A stretch of 36,992 bases of DNA from Verrucomicrobiia bacterium (GCA_020439945.1 JAGRPB010000037.1:1-36992), one strand, 5' to 3'; shown: positions 1 to 8,216, counted from the stretch's first letter. The notes: a model not told the origin generated them from the letters alone. Program-made: numbers and translations.

Positions 1-953
1 TGGCTGAGACCGCAGTCGGGCGCGAAGACGAGCCGGTCGGCGGGCGCAAAGTCTAGACAGGCGCGGACTTTCTCGGCGATTAGCTCGGGCGTTTCGATGA
101 AGTAGCTCTTCACGTCGATGACGCCGACGGCGACATCCATTCGCTTGGCGACTTCGCCGATCACTTCGAGTTCGGCGTATTCGCGATTCGCCATTTCCAG
201 GTGCAACTCGTCGACTTTGAGATCGAGGAAATCGGGAAACAGCGGCGCGTATCGCCGATAGCCGACCGCATGGCCCTTGAAATTGCCGAAGCAGAGATGA
301 GTGCAGAGCCGCGTCTCTCCCACGACCGGTTCGACGGTGCGATTGAAGATGTCGACGAAGCGCTTGGTGTCCTCTCGGTAGCCGTAGCAACTCATGGAAG
401 GCTCATCGACGCAGATTTCTTCGCAGCCGGCTTTAACCAATGCGATCAACTCGTCGCGGATCAATGGCAGGAGGGCCTCTGTGAGCGCGTAACGGTCGGG
501 ATATTGGTCGTTGGGCAGGAGCCGACCGCTCATGGTGAAAGGGCCAGGCACACTCATCTTGAGGCGCGGACCTGCGGGCGCGAGGCGTTTCAGTCGGGCG
601 AATTCCTCGAGCGTTCCGAGCCCGTTCGGCGCGGCCAGCTCATCGCTGACGACGTGCTTGCCGCGCTGGTCGTGCGCGGGAGGTCCGAAACGGCGCGGAC
701 TGGCGGGCTCGAGGTCGATGCCTTGAAGGTGACCGTAGAAGCTAAGATTGAAATCGAAACGAGTCTGCTCGCCGTCGGTGATCACGTCGAGTCCGGCCCG
801 AAGCTGATCCTGAATCGCGACGGTGGCGGCGTCGTCCTGCAACTCGGCAATGTCGTCGTTGCCGAAGACATCGAGATTTCCCGAGGCGAATTCCAGCCAG
901 CCGGGAAACGGGTAGCTGCCGATGACGCTGGTGCGGAGAGGGTTGTCTTTCAT
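1..953 (-). CDS. MetE C-terminal-type methyltransferase (partial, 3' end outside window)
   Basis: The 317 visible residues, read from ATG at 953, match the catalytic (C-terminal) half of cobalamin-independent methionine synthase, which moves a methyl group from a methylfolate to a thiol held on zinc. Visible landmarks are an N-terminal IGSYP, DGEQTR near residue 60, DEP near 183, the zinc-type pair H219 and C221 in CTHLCFGN, E253, and C314 in PDCGL, in the order expected of MetE. There is no N-terminal MetE duplicate domain, so this is the short stand-alone form found in many bacteria. Such proteins may be methionine synthases using another methyl donor or other thiol methyltransferases; the substrate cannot be read from sequence. 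It ends at the window edge just after the zinc cysteine. A palindromic repeat lies directly upstream of its start. Confidence 0.85.
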   Translation of the reverse strand, partial: MKDNPLRTSVIGSYPFPGWLEFASGNLDVFGNDDIAELQDDAATVAIQDQLRAGLDVITDGEQTRFDFNLSFYGHLQGIDLEPASPRRFGPPAHDQRGKHVVSDELAAPNGLGTLEEFARLKRLAPAGPRLKMSVPGPFTMSGRLLPNDQYPDRYALTEALLPLIRDELIALVKAGCEEICVDEPSMSCYGYREDTKRFVDIFNRTVEPVVGETRLCTHLCFGNFKGHAVGYRRYAPLFPDFLDLKVDELHLEMANREYAELEVIGEVAKRMDVAVGVIDVKSYFIETPELIAEKVRACLDFAPADRLVFAPDCGLS

Positions 954-960
954 CGGGGGG

Positions 961-1037
961 CAATGTGGGGCAGATTTGAAATCTGCCTTTCAGAGGGTGG
1001 GCGAAGATTTGGCAGATTACAAATCTGCCCCACATTG
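961..1037. repeat. compound palindromic repeat (18-bp perfect arms)
   Basis: The arms caatgtggggcagatttg (961-978) and its exact reverse complement (1020-1037) enclose 41 bp. Each end is also a smaller palindrome by itself: ggcagattt-g-aaatctgcc at 969-987 and ggcagatt-aca-aatctgcc at 1011-1029. The right end overlaps the last codons and the TAA stop (1017-1019) of the SIS-domain gene. The architecture resembles REP-like or miniature non-coding mobile repeats. Only one copy is visible in this window. Confidence 0.8.
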
Positions 1038-1802
1038 GAAAAGTTTCGCCATGCGGTGGGCGTGTTCGTCGTAGGCGGCTTCGAAGATTTCGGTGGCTTT
1101 CTCAGCGCCAACCTGGTTGGCGGCGGCGAGGGCAAGGGGAGGGTGTCCGGCGTCGGAAAGGCGCTGTGCGATTTCCGCTTTTAGCGAGTTGATGACCGCA
1201 CAGCCGCCGACGGTGGAGAGTGGGGAAACTTTTCCCGTCACGCCTGGGATCTCGACACAGGCATCACCAGCGGGAGCGCCGGTGTCGAGAACGAGGTCGG
1301 AGAAATCGGTCAGCTTTTTTCCATCCGCGCGCTTGGATATGCTTGCCTCGGCGTGATCCGCGCTCACCAGGCCGATCACGCGAATGCCGGCAGCCTGGAA
1401 TTGCTCGGCCATTTCGACAGGGACGACGTTGGTGCCGCTCGAGGAGATCACGAGCGCGGTGTCCCGTTCGTCCAGTGCAAAGTTGCGCAGGATGCGAGCC
1501 GCGAGTCCGGGGACGTTTTCGAGAAACATCGCCTGGCGCTGTCCGTTGGCGCCGACGACGAGGTTGTGAAAGGTGAGTGACAGTTCCACGATGGGATTGA
1601 ATCCGGGAAACGATCCGTAACGTGGCCACATTTCCTCGACCAGGATGCGGCTGTGTCCCGAGCCGAACAGGTGCACCATCCGGCCAGTGAGTATGGTCTC
1701 CGCGCACCAGTCCGCCGCAGTGGCGATGGCGGGAAGCTGGGAACGCACGCGATCCAGCGCGCCGGTGGCGGCGTCGAGAAAGGTTTCGGCGGGGGAGGGC
1801 AT
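1017..1802 (-). CDS. SIS-domain sugar-phosphate-binding protein (UPF0309-like)
   Basis: A 261-residue protein from ATG at 1802; an open frame continues upstream but its residues do not look like this family. It carries one SIS (sugar isomerase) fold: GSGHSRILVEEMWPR near residue 48 is the glycine-rich phosphosugar loop, ISSSGTNVVPVEMA near 118 is the second Ser/Thr-rich phosphate-binding strand, and a C-terminal helix carries AANQVGAEKATEIFEA. This arrangement is that of the UPF0309/MurQ-like group, which binds or isomerises amino-sugar phosphates in the cytoplasm. The reaction is not known. The last residues (around CGADL) and the stop are encoded inside the palindromic repeat at 961-1037, so the natural C-terminus may have been replaced. 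It is divergent from the DUF1080 gene across a 125-bp gap. Confidence 0.8.
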   Translation of the reverse strand: MPSPAETFLDAATGALDRVRSQLPAIATAADWCAETILTGRMVHLFGSGHSRILVEEMWPRYGSFPGFNPIVELSLTFHNLVVGANGQRQAMFLENVPGLAARILRNFALDERDTALVISSSGTNVVPVEMAEQFQAAGIRVIGLVSADHAEASISKRADGKKLTDFSDLVLDTGAPAGDACVEIPGVTGKVSPLSTVGGCAVINSLKAEIAQRLSDAGHPPLALAAANQVGAEKATEIFEAAYDEHAHRMAKLFQCGADL

Positions 1803-1927
1803 GAGGCTGGAGCGTTCCCGATCATTTTGGAGGGGACCGGATAAGGCGTCAACTCGTGGAAGGTGCAAACCGGGGCACGCCACTGCGGAGTTGCCGAGAG
1901 GCGATCGAGTCGCTTTGATTGGCACTC

Positions 1928-2533
1928 ATGAAAACCACCCGCCTTCTCTCCCTTCTCGCCATCATGGCGCTGACCGTTTCGCCCTCGCTCGCCGGGGACG
2001 CGAAATCCATTTTCACCGGCAAGGATCTGTCCGGCTGGAAAGCGCCCGAGGGCAACGATGCCAAGGGCTGGTACACGGCTGCCGATGGCGAACTGCGCAT
2101 TCAGAGCGGTCCGGAGAAGAAAGGTTCGATCCTCTGGACCGAGAATTCCTATCGCAACTTCGAGCTGACCTTCGATTTCAAATTCGGCGAGGGCACCGTC
2201 GACACCGGCGTTCACATCAAGAACGACAAGGAACAGATCCAGATCGGGATTTCGGGTTCACTCAAGCGCGACATGACCGGTTCTCCCTACATCGCCGGCA
2301 AAGGTTACCCTGTCGAAGCTGAGGGCGTGAAGGAACTGCTCAAGCTCGATGATTGGAACTCGATGAAAATTCGAGTGACCGGGAAGCTCTACGAAGTCTG
2401 GCTGAACGGGAAACAGGTGCTGAGCTACGAATCGGAATCCGCCATCGATGAAGGTCCGCTCGGCCTGCAACTGCACGGCGGCAAGGACATGGGCGCGACC
2501 TTTCGCGATCTCAGGATCACCGAATTGAACTGA
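1928..2533 (+). CDS. secreted DUF1080 protein (3-keto-disaccharide hydrolase-like)
   Basis: A 201-residue protein that starts at ATG 1928 (an in-frame TTG at 1919 is less likely) with a clear signal peptide, MKTTRLLSLLAIMALTVSPSLAG. The rest is a single DUF1080 jelly-roll of the concanavalin/laminin-G type: SIFTGKDLSGWK near residue 27, GSILWTENSYRNFELTFDFKF in the middle, and the terminal GLQLHGGKDMGATFRDLRI. DUF1080 proteins are abundant in Planctomycetes and Verrucomicrobia and some hydrolyse 3-keto-glycosides; activity here is inferred only. The sulfatase gene follows 36 bp downstream on the same strand, suggesting an operon for extracellular or periplasmic breakdown of a sulfated sugar. 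Confidence 0.88.
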   Translation: MKTTRLLSLLAIMALTVSPSLAGDAKSIFTGKDLSGWKAPEGNDAKGWYTAADGELRIQSGPEKKGSILWTENSYRNFELTFDFKFGEGTVDTGVHIKNDKEQIQIGISGSLKRDMTGSPYIAGKGYPVEAEGVKELLKLDDWNSMKIRVTGKLYEVWLNGKQVLSYESESAIDEGPLGLQLHGGKDMGATFRDLRITELN

Positions 2534-2569
2534 GCCAAACGGCACGGGTTTTTGCCCTGGAGATTGATC

Positions 2570-4057
2570 ATGAAATCTTGTCTTGCCACCATCCTGGTCA
2601 GTGCCCTGGCGGCTGTGGCTTCGGTTGCGATCTCGGCGGAGCAAGCGGAACGCCTGCCCAATGTCGTCATCATTTTCGCGGATGATCTCGGTTACGGTGA
2701 CATCGGCGTTTTCGGCGCGGAAGGCTACGAGACGCCCAACCTCGATCGCCTGGCGGCCGAGGGACGGAAGTTTACCCGCTGGTATGCCTCCCAACCGGTT
2801 TGCTCGGCATCGCGTACCGGCCTGCTGACCGGCTGCTACTCGAATCGCATCGGCATTCACGGCGCCCTGGGGCCGGGCAGTCGCCATGGCATCAGCGCGG
2901 AGGAGATGACGATGGCGGAGATGTTCAAGCAGAAGGACTACGCGACCGCCTGCTTCGGGAAATGGCACCTCGGCGATCACGAGAAATTCCTGCCGACGAA
3001 TCACGGCTTCGATCACTACTTCGGGTTTCCCTACTCGAACGACATGTGGCCGGAGCACCCGACGGCCGGCAAACACTTCCCGCCGCTGCCGATCATCGAG
3101 GACACCACCCGCCTGCGGACCGCCGACGAGCGCGACCAGCGCATGATGACCACCTGGCTGACGGCGAAGGCGGTCGATTTCATCAATCGCAATCGGGAGC
3201 AACCGTTCTTTCTCTACGTCCCGCATCCGCAGTGTCATGTGCCGCTCTACGTGAGCGATCGTTTCGCGGGAAAGACGGAACGCGGACTGTTCGGTGACGT
3301 GATTTCCGAGATTGATTGGTCGGTCGGCGAAATCGTGAACGCGATCGACACCAACGGGCTTTCGGAAAACACGCTCGTCATCTTCACCAGTGACAATGGA
3401 CCCTGGCTCAGCTACGGCACCAACGCCGGATCGGCCGGACCGCTGCGCGAAGGCAAGGGCACCAGTTGGGAAGGCGGCTACCGAGAGCCGACCGTCATGC
3501 GTTGGCCCGGGAAAATTCCCGCCGGTACCGAGACGGACACTCCGGCGATGAATATCGACCTGTTGCCGACCTTCGCGAAGTTGATCGGTGCCAAGCTTCC
3601 CGATCACAAGATCGATGGCCTCGACGTCTGGCCGATCATCGCCGGCGAGCCGGGCGCGAAGAATCCCCACGAAGGCTACTGGCACTACTACAAGCAGAAC
3701 GAGTTGGAGGCGGTCTCGATGGGCGATTGGAAACTGGTCCTGCCCCATACCTACCGGACGCTGGATGGCAAACCCGGCGGTGACAACGGTTTGCCGGCTC
3801 CCTACGCGTCTGCGAAGGCCGGACTGGAGCTCTACGATCTCGCGGAAGATTACGGGGAAACGAAAGACGTCGCCGCCGAGCATCCCGAGGTGGTGGCGAG
3901 ACTCCAGGCCTTCGCCGAAAAGGCCCGCGCCGAGTTGGGGGATTCCCTGACCAAGCAGAAGGGCGGCGGTGTCCGCGAGCCGGGTCGCCTGACCGACGAG
4001 GAGGCGGCCGCTCTGGACGCGATCAACTGGCCCGAAGGAAAGCCCGGGAAGCCCTGA
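2570..4057 (+). CDS. secreted S1-family sulfatase (arylsulfatase-like)
   Basis: A 495-residue sulfatase that hydrolyses sulfate esters. ATG 2570 is chosen because GGAG lies 7 nt upstream and a signal peptide follows (MKSCLATILVSALAAVASVAISA). Active-site features are the metal-binding DD at 38-39 in FADDLGYGD, the formylglycine motif CSASR with C78 as the residue to be oxidised, GKWHLG near 130, and SDNGPW with a downstream GKGTSWEGGYREP near 300. Length and motif order fit the type I (S1) arylsulfatase/N-acetylgalactosamine-sulfatase group. The cysteine-type site needs a formylglycine-generating enzyme encoded elsewhere. The substrate is unknown; coupling to a DUF1080 gene suggests a sulfated polysaccharide or glycoside. 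Confidence 0.93.
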   Translation: MKSCLATILVSALAAVASVAISAEQAERLPNVVIIFADDLGYGDIGVFGAEGYETPNLDRLAAEGRKFTRWYASQPVCSASRTGLLTGCYSNRIGIHGALGPGSRHGISAEEMTMAEMFKQKDYATACFGKWHLGDHEKFLPTNHGFDHYFGFPYSNDMWPEHPTAGKHFPPLPIIEDTTRLRTADERDQRMMTTWLTAKAVDFINRNREQPFFLYVPHPQCHVPLYVSDRFAGKTERGLFGDVISEIDWSVGEIVNAIDTNGLSENTLVIFTSDNGPWLSYGTNAGSAGPLREGKGTSWEGGYREPTVMRWPGKIPAGTETDTPAMNIDLLPTFAKLIGAKLPDHKIDGLDVWPIIAGEPGAKNPHEGYWHYYKQNELEAVSMGDWKLVLPHTYRTLDGKPGGDNGLPAPYASAKAGLELYDLAEDYGETKDVAAEHPEVVARLQAFAEKARAELGDSLTKQKGGGVREPGRLTDEEAAALDAINWPEGKPGKP

Positions 4058-4104
4058 CTTTCCCGCTTTCCCCGGCGCATGGTATCCGTTATCATTCCCC
4101 ATCC

Positions 4105-4620
4105 GTGAAAGAATTTGCCTACATTCATGATGAGGAAAACGTGCCGGACACGCTTCGGAACGTCCCATTCCTGGAGTCCTTTTCCAAAGACCACCTCGAT
4201 GACGTGCTGCATTCCAGCGCCATCGTGGAATGCGATCCCGGTGACGTGATCATCGCCGAAGGTGAGGACGCCGCGCGAATCTTCATCCTCCTCGCCGGCG
4301 AGGTCGCCGTGATCAAAGACGGCGACGAACTGGTGACGATGAACCAGATCGGCGACATCTTCGGAGAACTCGCGGCCCTGGAAGACGAGGTCCGCTCCGC
4401 CTCCGTGGTCGCCAAGAGCAAGGCCTTCTGTCTCGCGCTCGATCAGCGCTTTCTCGAATACGCCATGCCGAAGGAGGACAACCCGTCTTTCTACGCGGCG
4501 CTCTACGAATTCATCGCCAAACTCACCGCCAAGCGGCTCAAGGCGACCTCCGAGGTGCTCGCGCGCGTGGATCGCGAACTCCGCGATCTGAAAGCGAAGC
4601 AGGCTTCCGTGAGCGCCTGA
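4105..4620 (+). CDS. cyclic-nucleotide-binding domain protein
   Basis: A 171-residue cytoplasmic protein consisting of one CRP/PKA-type cyclic-nucleotide-binding beta-barrel (about residues 18-130) and a short basic C-terminal helix that could coil. The barrel begins PFLESFSKDHLDDVL and carries PGDVIIAEGE and a phosphate-binding cassette, FGELAALEDEVRSAS at 86-100, in which the key Glu and Arg are kept, so nucleotide binding is plausible. No DNA-binding domain follows, so it is not a CRP regulator; it may be a small effector or adaptor. The start is GTG 4105; GTG 4141 is an alternative, and no convincing ribosome site is seen. Its 3' end is 10 bp from the 3' end of the convergent FHA-cyclase gene, a probable functional partner. 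Confidence 0.85.
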   Translation: MKEFAYIHDEENVPDTLRNVPFLESFSKDHLDDVLHSSAIVECDPGDVIIAEGEDAARIFILLAGEVAVIKDGDELVTMNQIGDIFGELAALEDEVRSASVVAKSKAFCLALDQRFLEYAMPKEDNPSFYAALYEFIAKLTAKRLKATSEVLARVDRELRDLKAKQASVSA

Positions 4621-4630
4621 GTTCGGTCGG

Positions 4631-5536
4631 TCAGGCCGGCACTTTCACCACTTTCCAGACCTCGACGGGCTGGGCGCGGCCTTTTACCTGGTGGACGCCC
4701 ATGCTTTCGCAGAATTGGCGCGCCTCCGGCCAATCGCGGACGAAGTCACCGGAGACGATCACCTGTTGATTCAAATCGCGGGTTAGACCTTCGAGCCGGA
4801 AAGTCAGGTTCACCGGATCGCCCACCAGGGTGAATTCACGCTGGCTCATGCCGCCGTAGGCGACCTTGCCGATGTGGAGGGCCACACCGGCGCTGAAATT
4901 CTGGCCGATGGAAGCGAAAAGATCGGCCCGGCTCTGCTGCGTTTCCGCGCAGGACTCGATCATTTCTCCCGCCGCGCGCAATGCTGAAAGCCGCGCCTCG
5001 GGGGTGACCTGGGTCCAGTAGGCGAGCACGCAATCGCCGATGAATTTGTCCACGGTGGCGCCGTGCCGTGCCATGATCGTTTCGCAGGCGCCGTACCAAC
5101 TGCCGATCACCTGCGCCAGATCGTCGGGGGCCAGTTTCTCCGAGAGACTGGTGAATCCCTGCACGTCGCTGACCAGCATGATCACCGGCGTCGAACGGAT
5201 CAGGGCGATGGTCGAGCCGCCGAGGTCGTCTTCCGCGCCATCGTCAAAGGCGCCGCCAACCTGCTCGAAACGGTACTGGTTGTCGGCGAAATCCAGCACG
5301 TCGCCCGGCGCGAGTTTGCGGGCCGCCGTCACCCGGGCGCTGTTTAGGTAGCTTCCGTTGAAACTCCCCAGATCGAAAAACCAGTAACCGTCGTCCTGCC
5401 GCCGGATCATGGCATGGCGGCGGGACACACGGGGATCGGGGATGATGACATTGCACTCCTGACTGCGCCCCAGCATGGACACGGGAGTCAGTTCGGTGCG
5501 TTCGCCGGAGGCGACATTGACGAGGAAACCATTCAC
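4631..5536 (-). CDS. FHA domain-class III adenylate cyclase
   Basis: A 301-residue soluble protein from GTG 5536. The N-terminus is an FHA phosphothreonine-binding domain (about 15-95) with GR at 23-24, SRRH at 38-41 and FNGSYLN around 59. The C-terminal half is a class III nucleotide cyclase: D124 (VSDVQGFTSL) and D168 (KFIGDCVLAYW) are the two metal aspartates, K164 is the adenine-selecting lysine, and EFTLVGDPVNLTFRLE carries the Thr, Asn and Arg of an active site. These residues fit ATP rather than GTP as substrate. FHA input suggests control by a Ser/Thr kinase. The cyclic-nucleotide-binding gene sits tail-to-tail 10 bp away, giving a plausible signal producer and receiver. Confidence 0.9.
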   Translation of the reverse strand: MNGFLVNVASGERTELTPVSMLGRSQECNVIIPDPRVSRRHAMIRRQDDGYWFFDLGSFNGSYLNSARVTAARKLAPGDVLDFADNQYRFEQVGGAFDDGAEDDLGGSTIALIRSTPVIMLVSDVQGFTSLSEKLAPDDLAQVIGSWYGACETIMARHGATVDKFIGDCVLAYWTQVTPEARLSALRAAGEMIESCAETQQSRADLFASIGQNFSAGVALHIGKVAYGGMSQREFTLVGDPVNLTFRLEGLTRDLNQQVIVSGDFVRDWPEARQFCESMGVHQVKGRAQPVEVWKVVKVPA

Positions 5537-5621
5537 GCGGAGGGATTAGACAGGAATCCTCAGCATTCGGCAAGCCATGTCCGCAGAGAATTGCGGCGAC
5601 TCCCACCGGCGGCGCAACCGG

Positions 5622-6086
5622 TCATTCCTCCGGTGCCGACATCGCGGTGATCAGGCGGTCCAGCAGTGAGATCACCTGGTCGCGCTCCTCGGCGGTAAAG
5701 GCTCCTTCGAGCCGTTGCGAAATGGCTTCGTCGATCTTGGCACAGGCGGGGCGCAGGGAATGTCCGGCCTTCGTGAGCCGGACGCGCCGCAACCGCAGGT
5801 CCCTGGGATCGGGCGCCAGTTCCACCAGCCCGGCGGACTCCATCCGGCGGACCGCTCCGGTGACGGAGCTTTTCGCCATGCTCAGCCGACTGGCCAGTTC
5901 CGAAACGGTCACGCCCTCGTCCTCGAACAGCGCGCAGATCAGGTGTCGCATTCCGGGTTGAAAACCGCCGTCGACCTTCTGGTGCCCGATCTCGCGCTGG
6001 AGCGCCGCGAGCATCTGGTGATGCGCGCGGCTGAGGAGGTGAAACAGATGTTCAACCTCGGATCTGGGATGCGGGGATTCGGCCAT
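5622..6086 (-). CDS. MarR-family transcriptional regulator
   Basis: A 154-residue winged-helix repressor of MarR type. ATG 6086 is taken; GTG 6095 adds three residues and is possible. Recognition features are the dimerisation helices at both ends, LICALFEDEGVTVSELASRLSM near residue 50, the recognition helix AKSSVTGAVRRMESAGLVE, and the wing PDPRDLRLRRVRLTKAG. MarR proteins usually sense small phenolic or oxidised ligands and control a neighbouring gene; here the divergent neighbour is the GH16 glucanase, whose start is 152 bp away. Downstream, 85 bp separate it from the start of the FHA-cyclase, which it could also precede in one transcript. No obvious operator palindrome was picked out. Confidence 0.88.
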   Translation of the reverse strand: MAESPHPRSEVEHLFHLLSRAHHQMLAALQREIGHQKVDGGFQPGMRHLICALFEDEGVTVSELASRLSMAKSSVTGAVRRMESAGLVELAPDPRDLRLRRVRLTKAGHSLRPACAKIDEAISQRLEGAFTAEERDQVISLLDRLITAMSAPEE

Positions 6087-6238
6087 GCTAAGCACGCGTT
6101 TGGGGAAGGCGGAACGAAGCGGAAACTAACGAAAATGCAATGGGAATTCTAACATTTTAAATTGTCGGAATTTACGCCAGTCGGGTTTCACGGCTAAATC
6201 GCGATTGAGAGAACTCCGATTTCGGCGATTTTTTCATC

Positions 6239-7024
6239 ATGTCCGCTTTTGGAACGTCTCGACTCGTCATTTTCTTTGTTTTTCTGACCTTCGTTGGGCA
6301 TTCCTCGGAGAAAGTGGAGCGAAAAGGCTGGACGCTGACTTTTTCGGATGACTTCGATGGTGAGTCGCTCGATCGGACGAAATGGCATCCCGCCGATCCA
6401 TGGCAGGTGGCGAGGAACGGTGAACTCCAGGCCTACGTGTCGAATGCCTTCCAGGTGAAGGACGGCATCCTGAAGATCCAGATCGAGGAGCGAAAAGCTT
6501 TCTACGACGGCGCGGTACGCGACTACGCGTCCGGAATGATGACGACGGCCGGCAAATTCTCGCAGCGCTATGGCCGGTTCGAAATCCGCTGCCGCATTCC
6601 CAAGGGCAAAGGTCTCTGGCCGGCGTTCTGGATGTTGCCCGATCCGCCCTCGTGGCCGCCGGAGATCGACGTCCTTGAGATCCTCGGCCGGGAACCGGAC
6701 AAAGTCTACCTGACCCACCACTGGGCCGTGCCGGGCAAACCGCACGGGACGACGGCGAATCACGGTGGCGAGTTCAAGGGGCCGGATTTTTCGGCGGACT
6801 TTCACACCTTCGCCGTGGAATGGGATCCGACCATGATCCGATGGCTGGTGGATGACGAGGAGCGTTTCCGTTCGACCGAGGAGATCCCCGATGTGCCCAT
6901 GTTCATGCTCGTGAACCTCGCCCTCGGCGGCGAGTGGGCCGGGACACCAGACGAGGCGACTCCGTTCCCCTCGTATTTCGAAGTGGACTGGGTTCGCGCC
7001 TGGCGGAAAGAGGGTGCCGAGTGA
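6239..7024 (+). CDS. secreted GH16 beta-glucanase
   Basis: A 261-residue glycoside hydrolase family 16 enzyme that cleaves beta-1,3 or beta-1,3-1,4 glucans or galactans by a retaining mechanism. After a signal peptide (SRLVIFFVFLTFVGHSS) the chain shows LTFSDDFDGESLDRTKW, YGRFEIRCRIPKGKGLWPAFWMLP, and the catalytic signature EIDVLEILG with E142 as nucleophile, D144, and E147 as acid/base. HHWAVPG, FAVEWDPTMIRWLVDD and a final DWVRAW complete the jelly roll. Length is that of a single catalytic domain without carbohydrate-binding modules. It is divergent from a marR gene. A hairpin repeat follows 8 bp after its stop, between it and the convergent merR gene. Confidence 0.92.
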   Translation: MSAFGTSRLVIFFVFLTFVGHSSEKVERKGWTLTFSDDFDGESLDRTKWHPADPWQVARNGELQAYVSNAFQVKDGILKIQIEERKAFYDGAVRDYASGMMTTAGKFSQRYGRFEIRCRIPKGKGLWPAFWMLPDPPSWPPEIDVLEILGREPDKVYLTHHWAVPGKPHGTTANHGGEFKGPDFSADFHTFAVEWDPTMIRWLVDDEERFRSTEEIPDVPMFMLVNLALGGEWAGTPDEATPFPSYFEVDWVRAWRKEGAE

Positions 7025-7031
7025 AATCCGA

Positions 7032-7075
7032 CCTGACAGGGTTGGGTCGGCGACCATACCCTGTTGAGTTTCAGG
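7032..7075. repeat. hairpin repeat, copy A (between convergent genes)
   Basis: Nested inverted repeats are CCTGA/TCAGG (7032-7036 and 7071-7075), cagggt/accctg (7037-7042 and 7058-7063) and ggtcg/cgacc (7045-7049 and 7051-7055). It shares the cagggt-t-g-g-gtc and accct core with copies at 18491-18541 and 34985-35025. It fills the gap between the GH16 and merR 3' ends, and the merR TGA stop lies in the outer arm. It may act as a transcription barrier in both directions, but there is no T-run. Confidence 0.65.
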
Positions 7076-8138
7076 AATCGATCGATATGCCTTCCACCTG
7101 GATGAGGTGGCGCAGGGCCGATTCCATTTCTGACCGGCATTCAGCGGTGGCGCGGTGCAGGTAGGCGTGGAGTTTGGCGTCTTCTTCGTTCCGATTCTCG
7201 CATTCGGCGCTGTAGCTTTCGAAGGCGGAGAGGCTGGAGAGGATATTGGCGAGATGCTGTGGGCATTCGCACTGAACCACGGAGGAATGACGCGCGATTC
7301 GGGCCAGGGATTCGTCGGAAAACAGCCGCGGGGGAATGCCGTCCTCAGCGTCGTCGAGTTTCGCGGAAATTTCCTCGGCCGCGCGATTGGCCTCGGCGTC
7401 GGAGGGCACCGGAGGCAGTCGCAGGTCGGCGGTGCAGGCGAGGCGGAGTTCGGCGGCATTCACCGGCGCCCGCATGGCGGTGACCATGCGGAGGTCCTTG
7501 TCCAGCGGTTCGATGACGGAATTCCGGGCGAAGCGATACACGATGATCGCCCGACGGGCCTTCAGGGTGGTGACCAGTTCCTGGATCTCGCGGATCTGTT
7601 CCTCGAACAGCGTGGGGCATTCGGCGACGACGAGGTCGGTTGATTCGGGTTTGAGAGTTTCGCGCAGGGCGTCAAAACTGCTGAAGTCGCCGATGAGATT
7701 CATTCCCGGTCCGAGATCCACCGCTTTGCGGATTTCATCGCGCAACAGGGTTCCCACGAAGGCGATCCGGGCTTCCTGAAGACCTTCCGAACCTTCCGGC
7801 TTCGTATCGGAGCGTTCACTCTCTCGCCGGGCCGGAGTCACGTGGTCGGACGGCGCGATATCGTTCAGCTGCTTTTCCAGCTGGTCCGTCGACAACCGGG
7901 CGACGTGGCGGATCGAATGGCCGTGATCGACCAGCGCCTTCACCAGTGACAACCGGCGGACATCATCGCGTGAATACTCGCGGTGACGGGATTCCGAGCG
8001 GTCCGGTTCCACCACCTCGTATCGTCGTTCCCAGATTCTGAGAACATGGGGAGAGATGCCGGTGAGACGCGAGACCGCGCCGATGCCGAAAACTTCGTCA
8101 CTGGAGGAGTCGGAAAGGTTTGGCACGGGAAAACTCAT
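7071..8138 (-). CDS. MerR-family regulator with Rossmann-like sensor half (CarH/LitR-type DNA-binding domain)
   Basis: A 355-residue regulator from ATG 8138 (GTG 8141 also possible). Residues 15-90 form a MerR winged helix (VFGIGAVSRLTGISPHVLRIWERRY, then HREYSRDDVRRL) most like the CarA/CarH/LitR branch that controls light and carotenoid genes. Residues about 122-235 look like the alpha/beta fold that binds B12 in that branch (ARIAFVGTLLRDEI, DLVVAECPTLF, AIIVYRFARNSV), but the four-helix bundle with its Trp...Glu-His motif and the DxHxxG histidine loop are not visible, so cobalamin binding is doubtful. About 120 further residues, without recognised motif, end the chain. The divergent gene encodes an ECF sigma factor, and paired operator-like sites lie between them. 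Confidence 0.85.
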   Translation of the reverse strand: MSFPVPNLSDSSSDEVFGIGAVSRLTGISPHVLRIWERRYEVVEPDRSESRHREYSRDDVRRLSLVKALVDHGHSIRHVARLSTDQLEKQLNDIAPSDHVTPARRESERSDTKPEGSEGLQEARIAFVGTLLRDEIRKAVDLGPGMNLIGDFSSFDALRETLKPESTDLVVAECPTLFEEQIREIQELVTTLKARRAIIVYRFARNSVIEPLDKDLRMVTAMRAPVNAAELRLACTADLRLPPVPSDAEANRAAEEISAKLDDAEDGIPPRLFSDESLARIARHSSVVQCECPQHLANILSSLSAFESYSAECENRNEEDAKLHAYLHRATAECRSEMESALRHLIQVEGISIDS

Positions 8139-8141
8139 CAC

Positions 8142-8163
8142 TTTGTCTGGGTTTTGTCGAATT
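8142..8163. promoter_or_regulatory. operator-like site O1, merR side
   Basis: Two direct half-sites, TTGTCT at 8143-8148 and TTGTCG at 8154-8159, are spaced 11 bp apart (one helical turn) and followed by AAT. They abut the merR start codon. The same tandem arrangement occurs in opposite orientation at 8259-8280 next to the sigma gene; the two 22-bp sites agree at 16 positions. CarH-type MerR proteins are known to bind tandem half-sites at about 11-bp spacing, so autoregulation is likely. Confidence 0.55.
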
Positions 8164-8216
8164 TTTTTGAGGTTCTCAGGTCACTTTACGTCTGAATCTG
8201 CTGACGTGACGAAATT

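Noticed and set aside
2258..4168. Long minus-strand open frame opposite the DUF1080 and sulfatase genes
   Set aside because: Its translation is Arg/Gly/His-rich without domains, and it lies exactly antisense to a clear sulfatase; high GC makes such antisense frames common.
8188..8207. ACGTC-N10-GACGT inverted repeat in the merR-sigma gap
   Set aside because: Arms are only 5 bp and unrelated to the paired half-sites; chance occurrence is likely, so it was not called as an operator.
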